Made by a program: the position numbers and the translations under genes. A stretch of 13,613 bases of DNA from Bacillota bacterium (lineage in GTDB: Bacteria; Bacillota; Clostridia; Acetivibrionales; DSM-1351). Location: contig JAEWMS010000007.1 in assembly GCA_023393115.1 (NCBI GenBank), positions 1-13,613 of the forward strand, written 5' to 3'. Positions 7,109 through 13,225 of the stretch are shown piece by piece; within the stretch, counting starts at the first letter, position 1, and each line of letters opens with the position of its first letter. A model generated the notes under the pieces. That model was not told the origin of the DNA. It saw nothing but the letters and a program-made list of their open reading frames with translations, and did not search any database.

Positions 7109-7720
7109 ATGGCTGAATTGATCGTAAACGGCGGCTTTGAGACAGGCTCATTTCCTCCCTGGCTTGTGGACAATGCAAGTATTACTTCCCTGTATAGGCA
7201 CTCCGGAAACTTTTCCGCACTGCTTCAAAGTGGTATTTCAGTAATATATCAAATTGTACAAGGAGATTTCAGCAGCAGTAGCAGCTTTTCCGCATATCTC
7301 GGGAAAATAGGGGCTTTGCCCAACCCGCTTACAACAATCACTATTTCATATTTTAATGCATCTTTTAGCTTTCTTGGACTGGGATTGGTAATAAGTATCC
7401 CTCCAAACACTCTTCCAGATGCATCCCTGGGTAACTGGCAGCTTTTTACCGGAACTGCTGTTCCGGCTCCTCCAGGGACAACAATGGCAATAGTATCAAT
7501 TAGCAAACAGGGTGATCCCGGCACAGCTAATGTAGTTGTGGATGATGTATCCTTAATGTCCGGAGGTGTAGTTCCGACGGGGCCGACCGGAGTTACAGGT
7601 CCCACGGGTCCAACCGGCCCGACAGGGGCCACAGGAGCAACCGGACCGGCAGGTCCAACGGGGGCCACCGGAGCGGTTATATTAGGAAAACATACTGCTT
7701 TTCAAATACGGTCTGCCTAA
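7109..7720 (+). CDS. Collagen-like surface protein, 5' part, interrupted by the mobile element
   Basis: The ATG at 7109 has a perfect AGGAGGTG 11 bp upstream. Residues 1-150 form a non-repetitive beta-rich domain beginning MAELIVNGGFETGSFPPW and ending VVVDDVSLMSG. This is the jelly-roll-like N-terminal domain seen before Gly-X-Y repeats in Firmicutes (I recall it as NTTRR-F1). From residue about 155 the protein becomes GPTG/GATG collagen-like triplets. After GATGAVI (codon ATA 7679-7681) the repeats stop, and 12 unrelated residues precede a TAA inside the element. The repeats continue in the same phase at 13340. Gly-X-Y proteins of this kind are typical of spore exosporium filaments and trimerise as triple helices. 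No signal peptide is present, as in mother-cell-made spore surface proteins. I read it as the first half of one gene split by insertion. Confidence 0.85.
   Translation: MAELIVNGGFETGSFPPWLVDNASITSLYRHSGNFSALLQSGISVIYQIVQGDFSSSSSFSAYLGKIGALPNPLTTITISYFNASFSFLGLGLVISIPPNTLPDASLGNWQLFTGTAVPAPPGTTMAIVSISKQGDPGTANVVVDDVSLMSGGVVPTGPTGVTGPTGPTGPTGATGATGPAGPTGATGAVILGKHTAFQIRSA
7677..7681. repeat. Left junction core (attL), TTATA
   Basis: The host side reads ACCGGAGCGG before the core and the element side reads TTAGGAAAAC after it. TT ends a Val codon and ATA is the next codon of the collagen frame. The same 5-mer occurs at the right junction in the same codon phase. The exact crossover dinucleotide inside it is not determinable by eye. 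Confidence 0.65.
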
Positions 7721-9396
7721 ACCGCGTTTGAATGGGTATTGACTTCAATGTATTCCGCAACTCTGCGGTACTCGTTGGCAAATTTCAACTTGACGCTGAT
7801 ATTGCCGTTTTCGAATACCTTGATTGTCTCAACAAATTCAATCAAAATATCCCTTGTCAGTTTGTCGATATTTCCATACTTCCGAAAGGATGCCAAAAAT
7901 GGGTTTTCCGCATTAGTACCATTTTCAAGCTCTGCCTTTTCCTCTTGCAGATTGCGTATGACCTCGTTAATGGTTTCTATTTGACGTTCATAAGCTTCCT
8001 TCATCTGGAGATAATCCTTATGAGTAAGTTCACCGTCTTTCCAGTCCTGATAAATGCTTTGCTTGTAGTGTGAAATACTGGAAAGCTCTTTTTCTTTTGC
8101 CGTTATCAATTCATTCAGCCGGATAGACTGGCTTTTTTGCGGTGGAGCCGTGTTAATCCGTGAAACAATGTCAGAAAAGGATACCGCAATATACACCTGC
8201 TGCCGGATTGCATACAATACAGCCTGTTCTAAGTGGCCGTGCTTAATCGTATGTTTGGTACAGGCTGTTTTTGACTGGTCTTTGTAGGTGCGGCAATAGT
8301 AATATACATTTCCTCTGGCCTTGCTTCGCGTCATAGCTTTGCCGCAATCCGCACAGCGGAGAAATCCGCTGAATAGGTACAGCGTTTTTTCTTTCGGTGC
8401 GGTACGGGTATCTTTTTTCAAAAGCTCCTGTACATGGGCGAAATCTTCACGGCTGATGAGAGGTTCATGGGTATTCTCTACAATAAACCATTCATCTTCC
8501 GGGACGGTTTCCTGCACATGGATTTTATAGCTCTTAATGCGGTAACGGCCCTGAACCATATCACCAACATAAATGCGGTTTTTTAGAATGTTACTGACAG
8601 TCATTGCACACCACAAAGGATTGCCTCCCTTGGCGCTCGGATTTTTATATTTCATACCTTTGTTCTTCTTATAAGCCGACGGGCATAAAATACCGCTTTC
8701 ATTCAGCTTGTGCACAATGGCATTTTTACTCATGCCCTCCAAGAACCAGGCAAAAATGCTTTTGACATTTTCTGCAGCTTCCCCGTCAATGACAAGAGCA
8801 TTTTTATCCTCCGGGTCTTTCTGATAGCCGTAAGCCGCAAAGGAGCCAATATGCAAGCCTTTTTCCCGCTTCTTGTCAAAGGTTCTCCTGACGCTTTCCG
8901 AAGTACCTCTGGCGTGTTCCTCGTTCAAAACGCCTTGAACCGGAACTGCTATGTTTTGCGCGTTTTGCGGGTCTTTGTAAGTATCAATGGGCTGCTGGTA
9001 AAGAGAGATAAACCGCACATTATTTCTTGGAAACCAATCGCCAAGATAGTAGCTCTGATCGCCATTGTTGCGGAAACTCCGGGCAAGGTTCTTGACAACT
9101 ACACAATTGATTTTACCCTTTTGAATATCTGTTAACAGCCTCTGGAAATTTTCTCGTTCTTCGTCCGTCGTGCCGCTCACGCCATCATCAACATATTCTC
9201 CGACAAAAACGTATTCGTCGCCGTCGTCCTGCTGTTCAAGGAAGTCTGTCAAAATAAGTCTTTGGTTGGTAATGCTTTCCGATTCGTCTTTTCCACGCTT
9301 ATCTTCACGCGATAAACGGATATAAAGCCCTGCATACCATATCCTTTTTTTGTTTGTTACTTTTACGATATTTTGCCTGTTGGCTGCTCTTGCCAT
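7717..9396 (-). CDS. Large serine recombinase (TndX/TnpX type integrase)
   Basis: A 559-residue site-specific recombinase, usual length for the clostridial TndX/TnpX group. The N-terminal resolvase domain (about 18-165) contains YIRLSRED with catalytic Ser29 and the YVDDGVSGTT and KNLARSFRN motifs. The recombinase domain (about 180-300) follows. A zinc ribbon has CADCGKAM near residues 348-351 and two further Cys near 367 and 377. A Lys/Glu-rich coiled coil (about 425-490) precedes a DUF4368-like C-terminus. The start has AAGGAGG just upstream. It should integrate and excise the element by concerted strand exchange at attP/attB with a 2-bp overlap. Its gene end lies only about 35 bp from the left junction, the usual place for an integrase. 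It is probably co-transcribed with the small gene upstream. Confidence 0.95.
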   Translation of the reverse strand: MARAANRQNIVKVTNKKRIWYAGLYIRLSREDKRGKDESESITNQRLILTDFLEQQDDGDEYVFVGEYVDDGVSGTTDEERENFQRLLTDIQKGKINCVVVKNLARSFRNNGDQSYYLGDWFPRNNVRFISLYQQPIDTYKDPQNAQNIAVPVQGVLNEEHARGTSESVRRTFDKKREKGLHIGSFAAYGYQKDPEDKNALVIDGEAAENVKSIFAWFLEGMSKNAIVHKLNESGILCPSAYKKNKGMKYKNPSAKGGNPLWCAMTVSNILKNRIYVGDMVQGRYRIKSYKIHVQETVPEDEWFIVENTHEPLISREDFAHVQELLKKDTRTAPKEKTLYLFSGFLRCADCGKAMTRSKARGNVYYYCRTYKDQSKTACTKHTIKHGHLEQAVLYAIRQQVYIAVSFSDIVSRINTAPPQKSQSIRLNELITAKEKELSSISHYKQSIYQDWKDGELTHKDYLQMKEAYERQIETINEVIRNLQEEKAELENGTNAENPFLASFRKYGNIDKLTRDILIEFVETIKVFENGNISVKLKFANEYRRVAEYIEVNTHSNAV

Positions 9397-9469
9397 GTGT
9401 CCTCCTTTCTATTACATTACACCCATACCATGTCATCCTGGAGTAATGTGAATAAGGTTGAAATGCGCA

Positions 9470-9733
9470 TTATAAACCGCTTTTCTTGCGTATCATGAAG
9501 CTCGCAAGTACCTCTTGAACGGATGGTGCAGTATCGTCAAATTCAAGTTTTACTCCTACTTCGCCACAACGGAAACACAAGGGATTTTTCAGCTTTTCCA
9601 AAACATAAGCCGGCCGGTTTTCTTTCGGAAGGGAATTATCAAATTCCAGCATACTTATATCAACCAGCTTTCCTATATCAACCGTTTCCATATTTACGCT
9701 CATAAAACTATCAATCATTGCGGAAGTAATCAT
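9470..9733 (-). CDS. Small conserved ICE-type protein (resembles DUF6870)
   Basis: An 87-residue protein with VDIGKLVDISMLEFDNSLPKENR, then LKNPLCFRCGEVGVKLEFDDTAPSVQEVLASF. This matches the pattern I recall for a small protein family common beside serine recombinases in clostridial conjugative elements (VDIRxVD...LVDI, then NPYCFRxG...VKVxFxDT; DUF6870 by memory). The ATG at 9733 has AAAGGAG (9742-9748 on this strand) 8 bp upstream. It ends 73 bp before the recombinase start and is in the same direction, so it could share its transcript. Function is unknown. A role in controlling excision is possible, but nothing in the sequence shows it. Confidence 0.6.
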   Translation of the reverse strand: MITSAMIDSFMSVNMETVDIGKLVDISMLEFDNSLPKENRPAYVLEKLKNPLCFRCGEVGVKLEFDDTAPSVQEVLASFMIRKKSGL

Positions 9734-9798
9734 TTATCATGCTCCTTTAATGGCATGATTCAATATATGCACTTCCCGGTTGTCATGTGAGCCCGAAG

Positions 9799-9924
9799 TC
9801 AATAGGGACTGTTGCAGTAATGCTCGTCAGCTTCCTCAATAGACTTCATATCAAAAACATAATGAAGTCCGGAAACTACGCGCTGAATATCATCGGGCTT
9901 GAAGCCGCAGTTTTCCTTGTCCAA
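9799..9924 (-). pseudogene. Probable gene remnant between the small ICE protein and the MATE gene
   Basis: The minus-strand frame ending at TGA (9799-9801) reads protein-like sequence: FSLDKENCGFKPDD, then QRVVSGLHYVFDMKSIEEAD and DEHYCNSPY. It looks coding in composition, but no ATG or ribosome site precedes it. The only possible start seen is a TTG at 9922-9924. The frame stays open up to the stop of the MATE fusion gene (10006-10008), which is in the same frame. I do not recognise the family. It is probably the tail of a gene lost when the element was reduced; a small unannotated protein is the alternative. Confidence 0.35.
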
Positions 9925-9989
9925 TGAAAAGTCAGTCAAAAAAGGGCATAAAAATGCCTTCGAGGGAAAATCCCTGAAAGATGTTAAAT

Positions 9990-10020
9990 AAAAAATGGGC
10001 GCACTTCACGCCCGTTTTTT
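9990..10020 (-). terminator. Bidirectional rho-independent terminator overlapping the MATE fusion stop codon
   Basis: On the plus strand AAAAAA-T-GGGCG (9990-10001), loop CACTTCA, then CGCCC-G-TTTTTT (10009-10020). The stop codon TGA (10006-10008 on the minus strand) lies in the loop. T-runs on both strands mean it can end transcripts from either side. It separates the efflux cargo from the recombinase module. Confidence 0.85.
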
Positions 10021-11982
10021 GCTGTACTTTCCTTTTATTTTTTCAGTATGTAGCATCAGCTCTACGCATTGTTCTATTCCCATACTGCTGTTGATAGATA
10101 AGTGGTAGTAATGTGCGTCACCCCATTTTGCACCTGTATAGTGGTTGTAATAGCTTTCCCGGGCCACATCGTTATTCTGCACGGCTTGTTCTGCGTCCTT
10201 CGCCTTTAACCCATATTCCCCCATAGCCCGACGAACACGCTGCTTAAAGGGCGCATGGATAAAAATGTGAATGCAGTTTTCCTTGCCCTGCAAAATGTGG
10301 TCTGCGCATCGACCTACAATCACGCAAGCTCCCTTGTCTGCGATTTCCTTAATTACTTTGCTTTGCGCGATAAAAACCTGATCGGGAATGGGCATATATT
10401 TCCGCCCGATGTACAGCCCGTATTCAAAGCCTTTCTCCATCTTTTCGTCGGATTGCTCAACAGCTCCTACGGATAACTGTGCCTGCTCCGCAGCCAAGCC
10501 TATAATTTCTCTGTCATAGAAGGGAATATTCAAGGCTTGCGCCACCCTGCGTCCGATGATGCGTCCTCCCGAACCGTATTCCCTGCTAATTGTAATAACA
10601 CAACCTGTATTTACACAGGCCGACTCAATAACAGCCTGCGTTTCTTCAGTACCGACCTCAATACCTTTCATTGTCCTTCTTACCAACAATTGAGAAATAA
10701 AATAATGGCACAGTTCACCGGCAAAGTATGCCAGATACAGCCACTTTGCGTCAAATGCAAAGACGGAAAGCAATATAAACACCTGTGTAAAGCCCATGCA
10801 GCGCAGGAAAGAAATCAGCGTTGCGTATCTGTTCCGTTCCGTGGTCTGGAAAAAGAGAATATTCATCAGCGCAAGGCCGACAAAGATGTAGGCCACTGAA
10901 TACTGACGGAGGATATAAGCTGTTAATTCCGTTAACTCTACCGAACTTCCGCTTTGGAATAAGGGAACCATCTCTCTGCCAAAGAGGATACAAATTCCGG
11001 CCAACAGAATGGAAGCAACGATATTCGTGCGTTTTCCAAGGCTGTACACGTGAGAAAATGTTTTCTTTTCGCCCTTGCCATGATAAAAGCTCATAAGCGG
11101 CTGTGTACCTTGTGTGACGCCTAATACCACCATGCTTATAATAGAAGTCACATAGCAAACTATAGCATAGGCGGACACGCCCACGGTTCCAGCAGCGCGA
11201 ACGACTGCAATGTTAAAGGAAAGCGTAACAGCAGGTACACTGAACTCCATCAGAGCGGACGAAACGCCGTTACTCACAACCCTTTTTATCTCGCTAAAAT
11301 GAAATACTGGTTTGCGGATTCGCAGCATGCCCTTTTTTCGGATGAAGTGGCTAATATAGAATACAAACTCGATGGAAACGCCGATACCGTTCGTGATGGC
11401 GGCCACCTCAATTCCATAGTGCAGGACGAGAATAAAAATAACGTCGAGGATTGCGTTGATAACCGCCCCGAAAATAGAACCGAGCATAGCGATTTTGGGA
11501 TCTTCATCATTACGGACAAAAACGGAAAGCACGAATGCCACTATCTGTATCATTGAAAAAGGTGCTGACCATTTCATATAAGCGGTAGCGTAGGGCAGCA
11601 AATCTTCATTTGCACCTAATAATATGGAAAGGCTTTCACGGAAGAAGAAGCCTATCAATGCTAATACAGCACCAAGAATAACGGATACGGTGAGGCACTG
11701 GCAAAAGATATTGTTTGCTTTCTTAATTTCGTCTTGACCTTTGTGAAAAGAATATACATTGGCTCCACCCACCCCGATCAGCATGGACAGCGCAATAACA
11801 ATCATACTGAAGGGGAACACGACATTTACGGCACCGAGAGCAACCTCACCAATTCCCTGTCCAACAATAACGCCATCCAAAATAATATAGAGTGCTTGAA
11901 CAAGCATTCCGATAATAGATGGAATAACATACTTAACAAATTGCTTGTTAAGCTGTTTATAATCTGTAAGGTGATTTAACAT
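10006..11982 (-). CDS. MATE-family efflux transporter fused to a cytidylate-kinase-like domain
   Basis: A 658-residue fusion. Residues 1 to about 445 are a 12-TM MATE (MatE/NorM-like) transporter: QFVKYVIPSIIGMLVQALY then IILDGVIVGQGIGEVALGA is the typical first repeat, with the second repeat after RVVSNGVSSALMEFSVPA. From residue about 458 a soluble cytidylate kinase-like domain begins: ITISREYGSGGRIIG (P-loop-like), NIPFYDREII and VIVGRCADHIL. The MATE half would export cationic compounds with Na+ or H+ exchange. The role of the kinase-like half is unclear, though such fusions are known in Firmicutes. I choose the ATG at 11982 because AAGGAGG (11991-11997) lies 8 bp upstream; an in-frame ATG at 12018 has none. 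It is divergent from the merR gene and driven by a MerR-type promoter. Confidence 0.9.
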   Translation of the reverse strand: MLNHLTDYKQLNKQFVKYVIPSIIGMLVQALYIILDGVIVGQGIGEVALGAVNVVFPFSMIVIALSMLIGVGGANVYSFHKGQDEIKKANNIFCQCLTVSVILGAVLALIGFFFRESLSILLGANEDLLPYATAYMKWSAPFSMIQIVAFVLSVFVRNDEDPKIAMLGSIFGAVINAILDVIFILVLHYGIEVAAITNGIGVSIEFVFYISHFIRKKGMLRIRKPVFHFSEIKRVVSNGVSSALMEFSVPAVTLSFNIAVVRAAGTVGVSAYAIVCYVTSIISMVVLGVTQGTQPLMSFYHGKGEKKTFSHVYSLGKRTNIVASILLAGICILFGREMVPLFQSGSSVELTELTAYILRQYSVAYIFVGLALMNILFFQTTERNRYATLISFLRCMGFTQVFILLSVFAFDAKWLYLAYFAGELCHYFISQLLVRRTMKGIEVGTEETQAVIESACVNTGCVITISREYGSGGRIIGRRVAQALNIPFYDREIIGLAAEQAQLSVGAVEQSDEKMEKGFEYGLYIGRKYMPIPDQVFIAQSKVIKEIADKGACVIVGRCADHILQGKENCIHIFIHAPFKQRVRRAMGEYGLKAKDAEQAVQNNDVARESYYNHYTGAKWGDAHYYHLSINSSMGIEQCVELMLHTEKIKGKYSKKRA

Positions 11983-12024
11983 ATTTTTTTCCTCCTTAAG
12001 CAAAGTTGACTTATACAAGATAGA

Positions 12025-12055
12025 ATTATAAACTATACATACACTGAACAGTCAA
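12025..12055 (-). promoter_or_regulatory. MerR-activated promoter (19-bp spacer) with dyad operator
   Basis: On the minus strand, TTGACT (12050-12055) and a perfect TATAAT (12025-12030) are separated by 19 bp, the overlong spacer typical of MerR-activated promoters. A dyad lies between and across them: ACTATACA (12032-12039), 5 bp, TGAACAGT (12045-12052), fitting ACTnTnCA/TGnAnAGT. It drives the MATE fusion gene. On the plus strand the same region holds TTGACT (12006-12011), 17 bp, TAAACT (12029-12034) as a likely merR promoter, which the operator would overlap. Confidence 0.8.
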
Positions 12056-12085
12056 GCATAGAAACGACAATAAGAGGAAAAAATA

Positions 12086-12928
12086 ATGCAGAGAAATTGT
12101 ATGAAAATTAGTGAATTTGCGCAGGTAACAGGAATTACACGAAGGAACCTTTTGTTTTATGATGAAATTGGACTTTTATCGCCCACAATGATAGATGAGA
12201 ATAATAAGTACCGCTATTACACATATCAGCAGATAGACACTGCGAATGTCATTACTGTATTGCGGGAGATTGGGATGCCTTTGAAAGAAATTAAAGAGTA
12301 TTTAAGCGGGCGATACCCGGAAAAACTAATTCGTATGTTAGGTACACAAAAGAAGATTGTCCAGGAGAAAATCAAGACTTTGGTACAAATTAGTGAAATG
12401 CTGGACACACGAATTGATCTGGCTGAAAAGGGGCTTCGCGTAGATGCTAATATCAATGCGATTACTATACAAGAATGCGAAGCGACACCAATTTTAATGG
12501 GGCCGGTTTTAAGGGGGCCAGAGCTTCCGGCAGACAGCCATATATTGGAGGGCTGGTATTATCTTGTAGACTTTTATGAGTTTTGCAAGGAACGTCAGGT
12601 CATTCGCGGATTGCCAACCGGGGCTATTATTGACCACGCAGATTTAATACATGGAAATTTTGAACGTTCCTCCCGGTACTACTATCGCCCTTTGTCTGGA
12701 AATAGCTACCCGAATAACGCAGAGAAACCAGAGGGATTATATGTTATCGGTCAGGAGTATACGGAGTATGCTAAAAGCCATCATCTATACGCCCGCCTTT
12801 ACAGTTATATTGATGAAGTTGGTTTAAAGATTTGCGGTCATGCTTATGAAGAATATTTGCTCGATGAAATATCCACAACAGACCCCACGAAATACCTTTT
12901 GCAAATAGCAATACATGTACAAAAATAA
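12086..12928 (+). CDS. MerR-family regulator with GyrI-like effector domain (BmrR type)
   Basis: A 280-residue regulator. The N-terminal MerR winged helix is at residues about 6-75: MKISEFAQVTGITRRNLLFY then DEIGLLSP and the RYYTYQQID wing. A coiled-coil dimerisation helix covers about 85-118. The C-terminal 150 residues (from ITIQECEATPILMGP) are a GyrI-like/BmrR-type ligand pocket ending YEEYLLDEISTTDPTKYLLQIAI, the usual GyrI-like end. The ATG at 12086 has AGAGG (12073-12077) 8 bp upstream. It is divergent from the MATE gene, whose promoter has the MerR-type 19-bp spacer. By analogy with BmrR it should twist that promoter into an active form when a lipophilic cation or drug binds. Confidence 0.92.
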   Translation: MQRNCMKISEFAQVTGITRRNLLFYDEIGLLSPTMIDENNKYRYYTYQQIDTANVITVLREIGMPLKEIKEYLSGRYPEKLIRMLGTQKKIVQEKIKTLVQISEMLDTRIDLAEKGLRVDANINAITIQECEATPILMGPVLRGPELPADSHILEGWYYLVDFYEFCKERQVIRGLPTGAIIDHADLIHGNFERSSRYYYRPLSGNSYPNNAEKPEGLYVIGQEYTEYAKSHHLYARLYSYIDEVGLKICGHAYEEYLLDEISTTDPTKYLLQIAIHVQK

Positions 12929-12950
12929 AAATACAATGCTTCACAATCAT

Positions 12951-12985
12951 CTATGAGGGAGACTAAAATTAAGTCTCCCTCATAG
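12951..12985. repeat. Perfect 14-bp hairpin after merR
   Basis: CTATGAGGGAGACT (12951-12964), loop AAAATTA, AGTCTCCCTCATAG (12972-12985). It lies 22 bp after the merR stop. It lacks a T-run, so it is either a processing/stabilising 3' end structure or a non-canonical terminator. Confidence 0.75.
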
Positions 12986-13038
12986 TCAAACATATTAAGT
13001 ATTTTAGTTAAGTTTACGAATATGGAAAAACCTGAAAT

Positions 13039-13062
13039 CGGGGGATAAAGTCCTCGTTTTTT
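13039..13062 (+). terminator. Likely terminator downstream of merR
   Basis: CGGGGGA, loop TAAAG, TCCTCG pairs with one bulge and one G-T pair and is followed directly by TTTTTT. It is a weaker stem than usual but correctly placed downstream of merR. Confidence 0.5.
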
Positions 13063-13123
13063 ACACTGTTTCAAAGAGTTTTGCTAAACGGCAAGCAGGA
13101 CAGCTGTGGCCACAGTTATATAT

Positions 13124-13148
13124 TTTTTGTAGGATGAACCTACAAAAA
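13124..13148. repeat. 10-bp perfect hairpin TTTTTGTAGG/CCTACAAAAA
   Basis: The arms at 13124-13133 and 13139-13148 flank the loop ATGAA. A and T runs form the stem base, so it could act as a weak terminator in either direction or as a recombination-end structure. Confidence 0.6.
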
Positions 13149-13225
13149 CTTGTTTGTTGGGGGAGCCTCTCCAAACCCTGCCACTTCGGGTCAACTTGGA
13201 GCTGTTGACAAAGCCCCATAAAAAT

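Noticed and set aside
6930..7121. 63-residue ORF before the collagen gene
   Set aside because: It overlaps the promoter and leader, is low in coding character and has no ribosome site.
7570..7676. Short GC-rich repeats that could be taken for a CRISPR array or minisatellite
   Set aside because: The 9-18 bp periodicity matches codons for Gly-X-Y triplets in frame, with synonymous variation. There are no spacers.
9466..9480. Motif on the minus strand (GCGGTTTATAATGCG) resembling the reconstructed attB
   Set aside because: The resemblance is short and AT-rich and lies inside the element between two genes. It is better explained as a possible TATAAT box for the recombinase.
10537..11158. Several ORFs of 85-135 residues in other frames across the MATE gene
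   Set aside because: They are shadows of the long fusion gene without recognisable domains or ribosome sites.
11982..12018. Upstream ATG at 12018 as the start of the MATE fusion
   Set aside because: The extra 12 residues (MYKSTLLKEEKN) overlap the AAGGAGG ribosome site of the ATG at 11982, and no ribosome site precedes the ATG at 12018.
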